Source: Planctomycetota bacterium
GTDB lineage: Bacteria; Planctomycetota; UBA8742; UBA2392
Assembly (NCBI GenBank): GCA_019636195.1
Contig: JAHBYA010000007.1
Coordinates: 1-64,000 of the forward strand
Length of the DNA stretch: 64,000 nt
Reading direction: 5' to 3'
Shown here: in pieces, positions 16,841 to 25,487 of the stretch
How positions within the stretch are numbered: position 1 is the stretch's first letter
How the letters are laid out: each line of letters starts with the position of its first letter
Program-made: the position numbers and the translations under genes
The notes under the pieces: model-generated
What the model saw: only the letters and a program-made list of their open reading frames with translations
The model's database searches: none
What the model was told of the DNA's origin: nothing

Positions 16841-18784
16841 TTACTTGTTGTCGTCCTTCACCGAGTAGTCGGCGTCAACTACGCGGTCGCCGCTGCCGCT
16901 GGTGGATGATCCGCCTACTCCGCCGCGTTGGTGCTCCTCGGCGGCTTTGCGCATTTCTTCCTGCTGCTGCGGGGTGGCGTTGGCGTACATCTTTTCTGCC
17001 AGCTTGTGGCTGGCCTTGGTCAGTGCTTCGGTGGCGCTGCGAATCTTGGCCACGTCGTCGCCCTTGATCGCTTCTTCGACCGCTGTTTTCTTTTCCTCGA
17101 TGTCTTTCTTTTCCTCGGCGCTGATCTTGTCGCCGTGGTCGGCCAGCATCTTGCCGATGCTGATCGCCATGCGGTCAGCTTCGTTCTTGGCGTGAATCAC
17201 CTCAATGCGCTTCTTGTCGTCGTCGGCGTGCTTCTCGGCGTCTGACTTCATGCGCTCGATTTCTTCTTTGCTGAGGCCGCTGTCCGACTTGATCTCGATT
17301 TTGGCTTCCTTGCCGGTGCCCTTGTCCTTGGCACCGACTTTCAGAATGCCGTTGGCGTCGATATCGAAGCTCACCTCAATCTGCGGGATGCCCTTGGGCG
17401 CCGGCGGGATGCCCATCAGGTCAAAGCTGCCCAGCAGGCGGTTCTGCGCCGCGATCGGCCGCTCGCCCTGGTACACCTTGATTGTCACGCCGGTCTGGTT
17501 GTCGGCCGCGGTGCTGTACGTCTGGGTCTTGCTGGTGGGGATGGTCGTGTTCTTGGCAATCAGCACGTTCATTTCGCCGTGCAGCACTTCCACACCCAGC
17601 GACAGCGGCGTGGCGTCAAGCACCAGAATGTCCTTGAACTCGCCGGTCGCGACGCCGCCCTGCACAGCCGCACCCAGCGCCACCACTTCGTCGGGGTTGA
17701 GGCCGCGGTTGGGCTCACGGCCGAAGATTTCCTTGCAGATCTGCTGCACCTTGGGGATGCGCGTGCTGCCGCCGACCAGCAGGATTTCGTCGATGTCTTT
17801 GGCGCTCAAGTCGGCTTCGGTCAGGGCCTGCTTGGTGGGGCCGACCAGCCGCTGAAACAGCTTGTCGGCAAGCTGCTCGAACTTGGCGCGGGTGATCGTG
17901 AGCTGCAGGTGCTTGGGCCCGGTGGCGTCGGCTGTGATGAAGGGCAGGCTGACCTCGGTGCTTTCGGTGCTGCTCAGGTCGCACTTGGCCTTTTCAGCGG
18001 CTTCTTTCAGGCGCTGCAAAGCCATCTGGTCCTTGCGCAGGTCGATGCCTTCCTTCTTTTGAAACTCGTCGGCGATGTAGTCGATCAGCACCTGGTCAAA
18101 GTCGTCACCGCCCAGGTGACCGTCGCCGGTGATGCTGAGCACCTGGAACACGCTTTCGCCGCCATCGGCGCTTACCTCAAGCACCGACACGTCAAACGTG
18201 CCGCCGCCAAGGTCGAACACCAGGAACTTGCCCTGCTTGCGCTTGTCCAGCCCGAACGCGACGCACGCAGCCGTGGGCTCGGGCAGCAGGCGCAGGACCT
18301 TCAGGCCGGCGATTTCGCCTGCCTCTTTGGTGGCCTGGCGCTGGGCGTCGTTGAAGTATGCGGGCACCGTGATCACGGCCTGCGTGACCGTTTCGCCCAG
18401 GTACGCTTCTGCGGTTTTCTTGAGGTCCTGCAGGATCATCGCGCTGATTTCCTGCGGCGTGTACTCCTTGCCGCGGGCGCGCACTTTCACCATTTCGTGG
18501 CTGCCGCCCGTGACTTCGTAGGGCACCAGCTTTTCTTCGCTGGCGACTTCGTTGTGCCGGCGGCCCATGAAACGCTTGATTGAAAACACCGTGTTGCGCG
18601 GGTTGGTCACCGCCTGGCGCTTGGCCATCTGGCCCACCAGCCGCTCGCCGTTTTCGGCAAAGGCGACCACGCTGGGGGTCAGGCGGTTGCCGGCTGGGTT
18701 TGCGATCACCCGCGGCTCTTTGCCTTCCATGATGGCGACCACGCTGTTGGTGGTACCGAGGTCGATTCCGATTGTCTTAGCCAT
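16841..18784 (-). CDS. dnaK: Chaperone protein DnaK (Hsp70)
   Basis: 647 aa, full length. ATP-dependent Hsp70 chaperone acting with DnaJ and GrpE. The N-terminal ATPase opens with [17 protein letters not shown] and holds [16 protein letters not shown] near residue 190 and [12 protein letters not shown] near 340. The substrate domain has [11 protein letters not shown], and the C-terminal tail ends in a Gly/Ser-rich stretch and [18 protein letters not shown] lies 9 bases before the ATG. No grpE or dnaJ lies beside it; it is a single gene between repeat-rich gaps. No CIRCE inverted repeat was seen upstream. Confidence 0.97.
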   Translation of the reverse strand: MAKTIGIDLGTTNSVVAIMEGKEPRVIANPAGNRLTPSVVAFAENGERLVGQMAKRQAVTNPRNTVFSIKRFMGRRHNEVASEEKLVPYEVTGGSHEMVKVRARGKEYTPQEISAMILQDLKKTAEAYLGETVTQAVITVPAYFNDAQRQATKEAGEIAGLKVLRLLPEPTAACVAFGLDKRKQGKFLVFDLGGGTFDVSVLEVSADGGESVFQVLSITGDGHLGGDDFDQVLIDYIADEFQKKEGIDLRKDQMALQRLKEAAEKAKCDLSSTESTEVSLPFITADATGPKHLQLTITRAKFEQLADKLFQRLVGPTKQALTEADLSAKDIDEILLVGGSTRIPKVQQICKEIFGREPNRGLNPDEVVALGAAVQGGVATGEFKDILVLDATPLSLGVEVLHGEMNVLIAKNTTIPTSKTQTYSTAADNQTGVTIKVYQGERPIAAQNRLLGSFDLMGIPPAPKGIPQIEVSFDIDANGILKVGAKDKGTGKEAKIEIKSDSGLSKEEIERMKSDAEKHADDDKKRIEVIHAKNEADRMAISIGKMLADHGDKISAEEKKDIEEKKTAVEEAIKGDDVAKIRSATEALTKASHKLAEKMYANATPQQQEEMRKAAEEHQRGGVGGSSTSGSGDRVVDADYSVKDDNK

Positions 18785-19097
18785 GATGAAGCTCCGGTAA
18801 GGCCCTGAGGGCCGCCCAAGTATGTACGGAGGAACTATCGCAAGGACGGTGCCAACACTGGCGTTACGGCAGCTAAGGTGTGTTCCAGTAGCGACTTACG
18901 CTGATTTGCGCCGGGCGGCGAGCCTGCCATTTGTGCAGAAACGGCAGGGCGCGGCTGGGCGGAGGCGGAAGGGTGCCATTGTGGCGGGTCGGCGAACGGC
19001 TGTACAGCCAAGCAGCGCCCAGCCAGCCGTTGCCGTGTTCGGTGAAACCTGCGGCGGAAGCTTCTGACTGCAACACGCAACGACGCAACGAGTAGTC

Positions 19098-19390
19098 GGT
19101 CACGCCAAGATTGACTGGGCAAGAAAGCCGCCGCTCGCAGAGGCGCAATGCCGCAGAGAACTGCCTTGGCATCTTGAATCAATCTGCCGTCGCCGACTTC
19201 TTCGTGCTTTTGTGGTTCGCATCGTTCCGGCGCGGCGGCTGTGGCTGGCACACTGCAACGGTCTCTCACACGAAGGCACAAAGGCACGAAGAAATGCAAA
19301 GGCGCAGAGAACTTCCGTTGCCGGCTGTGTCGGTGTTCATCTGCGCAATCTGCGGACCGCCGTTGCCGTTGCCGCGGCTCTGTGGTGGAA
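19098..19390. repeat. Dispersed intergenic repeat, copy 2 (inverted)
   Basis: The inverted counterpart of 5081-5400, occupying half of the 613-base gap 18785-19397 between dnaK and the next gene. Nothing gene-like was seen in the other half (18785-19097). Confidence 0.75.
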
Positions 19391-19397
19391 ACACAAA

Positions 19398-21332
19398 CTA
19401 CTTGCCCAGCGCCTGCAGGATTGCGGCTTTCTCTTTGTGCTGGTCGCAGATTTCGCGCAGTTGCTTGCGGGTAAGCGGCGTGTCGCCCGCGCGCTGAAAC
19501 TCGCCGAAGTCATCCCCCAGGATAATCCACTCGGCGTCCTGCGTGCGGTACGAGGGCACTTCTTCCCACTCGGCGGGGTGTTCGCCGTGCTTCTGCTTGG
19601 CGCGCCAACTGGGGTAGCGCACATAGTGCGCCTCAAGGCGCATCGGCCGCACACCCAGCGTCGCCCAGAAGCGCGTGTACCGGCCGGGCATGGCATACAC
19701 CGGCACAGCCACGCGGGTGTCGGTGGCCATGTCGGGGTCGGTGGCCCAGTCTTCAAGCCACTTGGCGGCCATCACGCGCAGGTAGTCGGCGTTTTCGATT
19801 TCGTCGGGCAGGGTCTGGGCTTCCATGCCGATGTCTTCGCAACTGACCAGGTGCAGGCCATAGAACAGCATGCGCATGTGCTCAAGCTCGTCGCCCAGCG
19901 GCAGGCCGCGCGGGCCGCTTTCGCGCCAGCCGCGCAGGCGGTTGAGGTCAGCCACGTTGGCGACCAGCAGTCGCTGCAAAAACGCGTAGCTGCGCGCCAT
20001 GCGCAGGTAGTAGGTGGGGTTGGGCTCGCAGCGCAGGCGCGGAGCAAGGCCGTCGGGCGGCGGTGCGGCCTTGCCGGCGGCCAGGTACAACTGCCGGATG
20101 TGCGTTTCGCGAGTCTTGGTCACCATGGCCTTGAACGCCTCCAGCATGCGCAGCTTGTACTGGCGGGTCAGCAGCAACTTGTCGCTTTCGGCGCCGCGTT
20201 CGGGCAGCAGAAACGTTTCCAGCGCGTAAACCTGGTAGTCGTACCAGCCGCAACCGGGCTGGGGCGTAAGGTCAAGTTCGCCGGCGCGGATCGCGCGTAT
20301 GAAGTCCCGCATCAGGTCAGCGCTTTGCGGCAGACCCTGCGGGTAAAGTTTTTCAAACAGCGCGGCTTCGCGGTTGTCGCTGTACGGCAGAAAGTGGACG
20401 GTGGCGCGGCGCACGCCCACCTGCCCGGCGATCTCATCCAGCGGCTTGCCGGCGTTGGCGGGCAGCACCAGCAGGTTCAGCGCGACAAAGGGGTTGGTCA
20501 GGCCGGTGTACAGGTTCAGTACGCGCATGTACTGCTCGCGCCATTCGGGGTCGGCTGTGATCACGCGGGCGATGGCATCGGCGATGGCGCGGTCGGCGAT
20601 CGGCTGTTGCAGGTAACGCAGAAAGCGAAACACGCGGCGCAGGTTCTCGTTCCAGGTGTAAAAGCCCACAGGCCGGCTTTGCGCGGCGTCTTGCTCAAAA
20701 CGCTGCACGTGCGCCGCCGCCTTGCCGGGGCGCATCGCGTATTCCTCGGGCGTGACCATGCCGCCGACTTCAAGGCAGCCCCACAGCCAGGCGTGGGGTT
20801 CGCCGGCTGGGTTGAGCTCGGTCAGTACCTGGCGCACGAGCCTTTCAATGTCGCGCACGCCGCTTTCGTGGTTGCGCACAGCCCACTCGTCGATGGCGGC
20901 GTACAGGCCGTCATCGAACTGCTTGGCCTTGCCGCCGACCAGGTTGACGCTGGGCAGCACTTGAAAGCCGGCATCGGTCAGCGCCTTGGCCGCGCTGGCG
21001 TAATCGGGGTACAGGCGCAGAAGCGCCTCGGGGGCGTCGCTGCGGGTGGCGGGCACGTCAAGCCGGATGACGGCTGCGCTGGTGTTGATCTCCCACAGGT
21101 TGTCGGGCGGGCCGAAGGGCCGGCTGTCAATCAGGTACGGGTTGAAGGCGGGTTTCTTGTCTTCAAGTTTGTCGTCGGCCAGCAGGTCTTCCACTTGGGG
21201 CGGGGTGACTTGCTCTTTGTCGATGGTCTCAACGCTGGGCATGCCCAGCAGGACGTAAATGACGCCGACGGCCACGATGCCACCGACACCGGCCAGCACG
21301 GCAGCAAGAATGATCAGGCTTCGCTTGCTCAT
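19398..21332 (-). CDS. Hypothetical membrane-anchored protein
   Basis: 644 aa, not recognised. One N-terminal membrane anchor at about residues 5-29 (LIILAAVLAGVGGIVAVGVIY) is followed by an acidic linker and a long helical extracytoplasmic part. The only low-complexity stretch is the linker; Trp and Tyr are frequent (PHAWLWGCLEVGG, YYLRMARSYAFLQRLL). No catalytic motif was identified. The start is fixed by a TACACT hexamer exactly 6 bases before the ATG. It is transcribed alone. Confidence 0.7.
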   Translation of the reverse strand: MSKRSLIILAAVLAGVGGIVAVGVIYVLLGMPSVETIDKEQVTPPQVEDLLADDKLEDKKPAFNPYLIDSRPFGPPDNLWEINTSAAVIRLDVPATRSDAPEALLRLYPDYASAAKALTDAGFQVLPSVNLVGGKAKQFDDGLYAAIDEWAVRNHESGVRDIERLVRQVLTELNPAGEPHAWLWGCLEVGGMVTPEEYAMRPGKAAAHVQRFEQDAAQSRPVGFYTWNENLRRVFRFLRYLQQPIADRAIADAIARVITADPEWREQYMRVLNLYTGLTNPFVALNLLVLPANAGKPLDEIAGQVGVRRATVHFLPYSDNREAALFEKLYPQGLPQSADLMRDFIRAIRAGELDLTPQPGCGWYDYQVYALETFLLPERGAESDKLLLTRQYKLRMLEAFKAMVTKTRETHIRQLYLAAGKAAPPPDGLAPRLRCEPNPTYYLRMARSYAFLQRLLVANVADLNRLRGWRESGPRGLPLGDELEHMRMLFYGLHLVSCEDIGMEAQTLPDEIENADYLRVMAAKWLEDWATDPDMATDTRVAVPVYAMPGRYTRFWATLGVRPMRLEAHYVRYPSWRAKQKHGEHPAEWEEVPSYRTQDAEWIILGDDFGEFQRAGDTPLTRKQLREICDQHKEKAAILQALGK

Positions 21333-21338
21333 GGCCCA

Positions 21339-21344
21339 AGTGTA
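21339..21344 (-). promoter_or_regulatory. -10 hexamer, leaderless start
   Basis: TACACT on the minus strand, 6 bases before the ATG at 21332. Confidence 0.55.
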
Positions 21345-21463
21345 GTCACGTCAAGCGTGCAATGGGTGCAGAAATTCCGCGAACGCATTTGCGTTCTCAA
21401 TCCATCTTGCCCGCGCGTCCGGGATTGGCAAACTTGTCGCGCTCACACGCCACGGAGACGCCG

Positions 21464-22003
21464 ATGCGAATTGCCCTGTTGATGCTCACTGCCACGCTGC
21501 TGCTGGGTTGCGGCGGCATGCCCAAGATCGTGATGGACGCCCGCAAGCCCGTCAAAGACCAGACCCTGGTGCGCGTGTCGGTCGTCGCCACCAACTACGA
21601 CGACGCCTGGGACAAAGAAAGTGTCCGCGTGCGCATTCACCAGGTGTGGCTGAACGATTCCGGTGTGCCCACCAACAAAGAACAGGTGATTGACCAGCCG
21701 CACAACGGCAAAAGCGCGGCCAACCGCGGCACGATCAAGCTGAAAGAAGCCGACGGCGACAGCACGCGCTGGGTGCGCCTGACCTTCGAAATTGTCAGCG
21801 GCGACCGCCCCGACACCGAGAACATCAGCGCCGGCACCACGGTGGAGTGGAAACTTTCCAGCTCCTACGCCGAAAAAGACATCGTGCTGGTGGCTGTGCT
21901 GAGCCGCAGCGCCAAAAACAACTACAAGATTGACGCGGTGTGGGCGATGAACCCCGAAACCGGCGAAACTGAGCAGGTGCTGCCCAGCAGCTACGAAAGC
22001 TAG
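21464..22003 (+). CDS. Hypothetical lipoprotein
   Basis: 179 aa. MRIALLMLTATLLLGC is a lipoprotein signal with Cys16 as the lipidation site, followed by GGMPKIV. The mature part looks like a single beta-sandwich domain (VRVRIHQVWLNDSG, RWVRLTFEIVSGD, TTVEWKLSSSYAEKD). Not assigned to a family. GGAGACGCC lies 1 base before the ATG, which fixes the start at 21464. A strong intrinsic terminator follows the stop, so it is monocistronic. Confidence 0.78.
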   Translation: MRIALLMLTATLLLGCGGMPKIVMDARKPVKDQTLVRVSVVATNYDDAWDKESVRVRIHQVWLNDSGVPTNKEQVIDQPHNGKSAANRGTIKLKEADGDSTRWVRLTFEIVSGDRPDTENISAGTTVEWKLSSSYAEKDIVLVAVLSRSAKNNYKIDAVWAMNPETGETEQVLPSSYES

Positions 22004-22055
22004 CCTCGCGGAAACAGAGCGCCAGCCGACCTGCAGTTCATACCTTGTGCGGCAG

Positions 22056-22086
22056 ACCCCGGCTTCCCAGCCGGGGTTTTTGTTTT
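22056..22086 (+). terminator. Intrinsic terminator
   Basis: A perfect 9-bp stem accccggct/agccggggt with a tccc loop, followed by tttttgtttt. Ends the lipoprotein transcript. Confidence 0.92.
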
Positions 22087-22193
22087 CTGGCGGGTGCAGC
22101 GCTGCACGGGTGAATTTTGTGTCAAGCGGCACGCCGCCCCGATATTTGTGTCGCCGCCGGATGTAGAATGCCGGTTCGGCTGTTCAACAACGC

Positions 22194-22673
22194 ATGCAAG
22201 CTGACGTCCATTGGATAGTGCCCAAGCGCCTTGCCATCCTGCCGCGGCCGCGCGGCGGCGAGTGGCTTGAGGATGAAGTCCGCAGCTACGCCGCGCAGGG
22301 CGTGGGCGTGCTGTTCACGCTGCTTGAGCCGACCGAGGAAGTGGAGCTTGGCCTGTACGACGAGGTCGTGCTGGCTGAAAAGCACGGCCTTGAGTTCATG
22401 CGGTACTCAATCCCTGACCGGGGCGTGCCGCGCTCGCCGCAACTGTTTGCGGCGGTGGTCAAAGAGCTGGCTGACAGCGGCAAGCCCGTGGGGGTGCACT
22501 GCCGCGCCGGGATCGGCCGCAGCGGGCTGGCGGCCGCCGCGCTGCTGCTGCGCATGGGCCACGACGTGAACAACGCCTTTGAGGCGGTCGGCAAGGCCCG
22601 CGGCATTGAAGTGCCCGACACCCCCGACCAGCGCATCTGGCTTGCCGAGCACGCCGAGCTGTTCAAGGCCTGA
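22194..22673 (+). CDS. Dual-specificity / tyrosine protein phosphatase
   Basis: 159 aa. The P-loop HCRAGIGRSG at residues 102-111 gives the nucleophile Cys103 and Arg109. Asp75 in IPDRGVP is the likely general acid. This is the CX5R phosphatase fold and it is compact, like bacterial DSP/PTP proteins. It removes phosphate from Tyr, Ser or Thr, or possibly from a lipid or nucleotide. The start ATG follows an extended -10-like tgtagaat by about 20 bases without a clear ribosome site. It converges on the NAD-kinase-like gene, with two hairpins between. Confidence 0.85.
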   Translation: MQADVHWIVPKRLAILPRPRGGEWLEDEVRSYAAQGVGVLFTLLEPTEEVELGLYDEVVLAEKHGLEFMRYSIPDRGVPRSPQLFAAVVKELADSGKPVGVHCRAGIGRSGLAAAALLLRMGHDVNNAFEAVGKARGIEVPDTPDQRIWLAEHAELFKA

Positions 22674-22706
22674 ATCGCGAGAGAGTGTTTTCGCCGGCCC
22701 GTGCAG

Positions 22707-22752
22707 GCATCGGCCGGAGGCCGATGCATACGACATGCGCGGGACGCGCATG
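22707..22752. terminator. Two hairpins between convergent genes
   Basis: gcatcggcc/ggccgatgc (22707-22727) and catgcgc/gcgcatg (22734-22752). Placed between the phosphatase stop and the NAD-kinase-like stop, they are likely bidirectional transcription stops. Confidence 0.5.
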
Positions 22753-23715
22753 CTACTGGACGCTCTCCGTTGGCGCCGGCGCCAGCAGGTGCAGCGCGCG
22801 CTCAGCCAGCCGCACGGTCACGGTCTGGCCTTCATTGAACTCAAGGTAGTCGGCTTCAATCCCGTCGCCGAAGATCACGCCGCCTTCTTCCATTTCGCTG
22901 GCCAGCGTCAGCACTTCGCCCTCTGCCAGAAACCCGAAGTTGACCTCGGTGCCCGTGGCGATGCTCGGCCATGGCTCGCGCACCATGTACGCCAGCCGCC
23001 GCTCGGTGGGCGCAGGCAGCGGCTCGCGGATGCCGCGCTGCCTGACGATGCTGGCTGTCCAGCCGGTGGCGCCGGTGCCCGTGGAGATGATGACGCCTGA
23101 ACTGCTTTGGCGTTCGTGCGCCCCCGTGTCGGGCACGCTGACGCGGTACTTGGCGGACTGGTGGGTGCGGTGGCCGACAAACAGCTCGTTCAGGGCAAGC
23201 AGCTTCTGGCCGTCTTCGCGCTCGGCGACCACCATCGCGCGCTGCTCAAGCACAAACGGGGCAAGGCTCGGCGGTGCCGCGGCGGCGCCTGAGCCCTTTT
23301 CAGCCAGCGCCGCCAGCACGCGCGGCGCGTCGGCAGGCACGAACTTGCACAGCAGGCCGCCCACGGTGGCGGGGTCGGGGTTGAAGCCGACCACAAGATG
23401 GCCGTCGAGGTACTTGGCGACGTTGGGGATCAGGCCGTCCTGGCCGATGGCAAAGACCACGTCGTCACCGTTGAAGACAAAGCGGTCAAGCTCGTCTCGG
23501 GTGACCTGCGCGCGGCGTTGCTCGGCGGGGATCGCGCGAAGCACGGCGGCCACGGCCTGCTGCTGCAGGGCGTCGATGTGCTGCACGCGCTCGAAATCCT
23601 GGCCGCGCGAGGTGACGTAGAAGCGGGCCTGGTCAAGGGTCCCGAAGCGGCGCAGCAGCATGGCCAGCGGCGTGGGGCGGGTGACGATCACGATGCGTGG
23701 CAGTTGCGCTTTCAT
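22753..23715 (-). CDS. NAD kinase-like (ATP-NAD kinase/diacylglycerol kinase fold) protein
   Basis: 320 aa. DDVVFAIGQDGLIPNVAKYL near residue 105 stands where NAD kinases have GGDGT. NELFVGHRTHQSAKYRV and SSGVIISTGTGATGW match the NE and TGSTA-type motifs of the C-terminal domain. The nucleotide motif is GQDGL, so the usual Gly-Gly-Asp-Gly-Thr is altered, and either the substrate or the activity may differ from NAD phosphorylation. The start at 23715 (MKAQLPRIVIV) is chosen from CGGAGAG upstream; a longer frame would overlap the upstream gene. It is probably co-transcribed with the SPFH gene (58-base gap). Confidence 0.7.
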   Translation of the reverse strand: MKAQLPRIVIVTRPTPLAMLLRRFGTLDQARFYVTSRGQDFERVQHIDALQQQAVAAVLRAIPAEQRRAQVTRDELDRFVFNGDDVVFAIGQDGLIPNVAKYLDGHLVVGFNPDPATVGGLLCKFVPADAPRVLAALAEKGSGAAAAPPSLAPFVLEQRAMVVAEREDGQKLLALNELFVGHRTHQSAKYRVSVPDTGAHERQSSSGVIISTGTGATGWTASIVRQRGIREPLPAPTERRLAYMVREPWPSIATGTEVNFGFLAEGEVLTLASEMEEGGVIFGDGIEADYLEFNEGQTVTVRLAERALHLLAPAPTESVQ

Positions 23716-23773
23716 GGCTGGCTCTCCGGTGCCTGCGCCCGGCGGCTGTGGGTTGCCGCCGGGCGCAGGGCGT

Positions 23774-24814
23774 TCACTTCTCGGCCTTGCCTTCGACAAA
23801 CTCGGTCAGCAGGTCGCCCAGCAGGTTGGGGCTTACGTTCAGGTGCTTGATCTGCTCGATCTTGCGCGCGAACTCGATGGCCGCCAGTCCGAGCAGCACC
23901 TTGCTGGGCAGGTCCTTCCATGCGGCGGCGCGGGCGGCTTCGGCGTCGGCGGTGGCGTTGCCCATGGCGCGGGCGGCGTCGGCGTCAGCCTCGGCGCGCA
24001 GGCGCACGTTGTCGGCGCTTGCCTTGGCCTGCAGGTTGTTGCGCTCAATTGCGGCCTCGGTCGCCAGCTTGTCGGCCTCGGCGTTCTGGGTGACTTCGCG
24101 GCGCCGGTTGTTGCCCTGCTGCGTGATCAGTTGCTCGTTACGCCTTTCCAGCTCGATCTGCGTGGCGAGCTCGTTTTCCTTGATCGCGCGTTCTTTCTCG
24201 ACGGCGTCGGCGCGGCGCCGGAAGATGGCCTCGTCGGCCTTCTGTTGCAGGCTTTCGCGGGCGGGCGTTTGCAGCGCCTTTTCCATTTCGCTGCTGGGCG
24301 ACACGCGTACCACGTGCACCTCGACCACGGCAAGGCCCATGTCGGCCAGTTCGGGGTCGTGTTCCAGGGCGCCGCGGATTGCGGCATACACCGCCTGCGC
24401 GCCGGACTTCACGGCCTCGGCCAGCGTCATGGTGCTCAGCGCGTTGCGCGCCGGGCCCTGCACGCGCTGGTGCCAGAACTCGGTGAGCTTTTCCAGCGGC
24501 TGTTCAACCCACGCGCCGGTCTGCGTGCTGATGCTGAAGTTGACGCGGCGCGAAGCGGCCAGCGGCTCGGCGATGCGATAGCGGATCACGACCTGCGCGT
24601 TGATGCTCTGCATGTCGCTGGTGCGTTCATTCAGCACGCAGGTTGCCTCGGCGTCTTCGACGGGCAGCATCGCGATGCTGGCGCTCATGGGTACAAACCA
24701 GTAGGCGATGCCGGCGCCCTGGCGGGCAAGCTTGCCCGCGCGGTAGTGCAGGATGTACTGGTTGGGCTCGGCGCGCAGGTGGCGCAGCCCGGCAAGTCTG
24801 GTGATGGCAGCCAT
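23774..24814 (-). CDS. SPFH/band-7 domain protein
   Basis: 346 aa. The N-terminal half is a band-7/SPFH domain (PNQYILHYRAGKLAR; YWFVPMSASIAMLPVED; QSINAQVVIRYRIAEP; LADMGLAVVEVHVVRVSPS). Residues 205-300 form a long Ala/Glu/Arg-rich coiled coil as in flotillin-type scaffolds. SPFH proteins form membrane-associated oligomers; no N-terminal membrane helix is obvious here. The start at 24814 (MAAITRL) has GAAGGAG upstream. First gene of a pair with the NAD-kinase-like gene. The 124-base divergent region upstream holds an inverted repeat. Confidence 0.82.
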   Translation of the reverse strand: MAAITRLAGLRHLRAEPNQYILHYRAGKLARQGAGIAYWFVPMSASIAMLPVEDAEATCVLNERTSDMQSINAQVVIRYRIAEPLAASRRVNFSISTQTGAWVEQPLEKLTEFWHQRVQGPARNALSTMTLAEAVKSGAQAVYAAIRGALEHDPELADMGLAVVEVHVVRVSPSSEMEKALQTPARESLQQKADEAIFRRRADAVEKERAIKENELATQIELERRNEQLITQQGNNRRREVTQNAEADKLATEAAIERNNLQAKASADNVRLRAEADADAARAMGNATADAEAARAAAWKDLPSKVLLGLAAIEFARKIEQIKHLNVSPNLLGDLLTEFVEGKAEK

Positions 24815-24848
24815 GTCTCGGCGCTCCTTCATTAGTGTAATCTGCACA

Positions 24849-24876
24849 CTTAGTGTGGTGTGCGAGAGACACTAAG
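24849..24876. promoter_or_regulatory. Inverted repeat in divergent promoter region
   Basis: cttagtgt and acactaag are separated by 12 bases. The left arm also lies inside the near-palindrome cacacttagtgtg. It is located between the divergent SPFH and DUF1801 genes. Candidate operator; no regulator is known. Confidence 0.4.
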
Positions 24877-24925
24877 TCAAGGAGATTCCGCGCAGGCGGG
24901 GCTCGCATTCCGGCCCCGTGCCGCC

Positions 24926-24931
24926 TACACT
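24926..24931 (+). promoter_or_regulatory. -10 hexamer, leaderless start (DUF1801 gene)
   Basis: TACACT, 7 bases before the ATG at 24939. Confidence 0.5.
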
Positions 24932-24938
24932 GCCCGGC

Positions 24939-25487
24939 ATGCAATCAAAGGCCAAAACCGTGCAGGAGTACCTCGCTGAGCTGCCCGAAGATCGCCGCAA
25001 GGCACTTGAGGCGCTGCGCAAGGTGTTTCTGGCAAACCTCGACCAAGGCTTCGAAGAGGGCATGGGCTACGGGATGATGGGCTACTACGTGCCCCACAGC
25101 ATCTACCCCGCCGGCTACCACTGCGACCCGAAGCAGCCCCTTCCCTACGCCGGCATGGCCTCCCAGAAGAACTACATGTCGCTGTACCTCATGGGCTGCT
25201 ACATGTCCCCCGAGTCCGTGAAGTGGCTGCGCGCCGAGTGGGCCAAGACCGGCAAGAAGTTGGACATGGGCAAGTCCTGCATCCGCTTCAAGAAACTGGA
25301 AGACCTGCCGCTGGATCTGGTCGGCAAAGCCATCAAGCGTATGCCGCTCAAAGAGTACATCCGGCTGTACGAAGCCGCCCTGCCGCCCAAAACCAAAGCC
25401 GCCCGCAAGGCCAAGCCCAAAGCCGCCGCCCGCAAGGCCAAATCCAGGCCTGCCGCCGGGGCCAAGGCCCGCAAGGCGCGCCGCTAG
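24939..25487 (+). CDS. DUF1801 (YdhG-like) protein with Lys/Ala-rich tail
   Basis: 182 aa. Residues 5-145 match DUF1801: VQEYLAELPEDRRKALEALR, then GYGMMGYYVP, then KSCIRFKKLEDLPLDLVGK. The family is related to YdhG/SufE-like folds and its function is unknown. Residues 150-182 are an Ala/Lys/Arg-rich tail (KTKAARKAKPKAAARKAKSR) like histone-H1-type bacterial tails, which might bind nucleic acid; that is inference. The start at 24939 rather than the upstream GTG is supported by the -10 element. Its stop shares a CTAG with the convergent gene. Confidence 0.8.
   Translation: MQSKAKTVQEYLAELPEDRRKALEALRKVFLANLDQGFEEGMGYGMMGYYVPHSIYPAGYHCDPKQPLPYAGMASQKNYMSLYLMGCYMSPESVKWLRAEWAKTGKKLDMGKSCIRFKKLEDLPLDLVGKAIKRMPLKEYIRLYEAALPPKTKAARKAKPKAAARKAKSRPAAGAKARKARR

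Noticed and set aside
18785..18900. CIRCE heat-shock operator upstream of dnaK
   Set aside because: No TTAGCACTC-N9-GAGTGCTAA-type inverted repeat was seen.
18822..19067. Small plus-strand frame (81 codons) between dnaK and the repeat
   Set aside because: No ribosome site, no -10 at the right distance, Arg-rich random composition.
19212..21482. Open plus-strand frame of about 756 codons
   Set aside because: Antisense to the 644-aa membrane-anchored protein and begins within the dispersed repeat. No domain or start signal.
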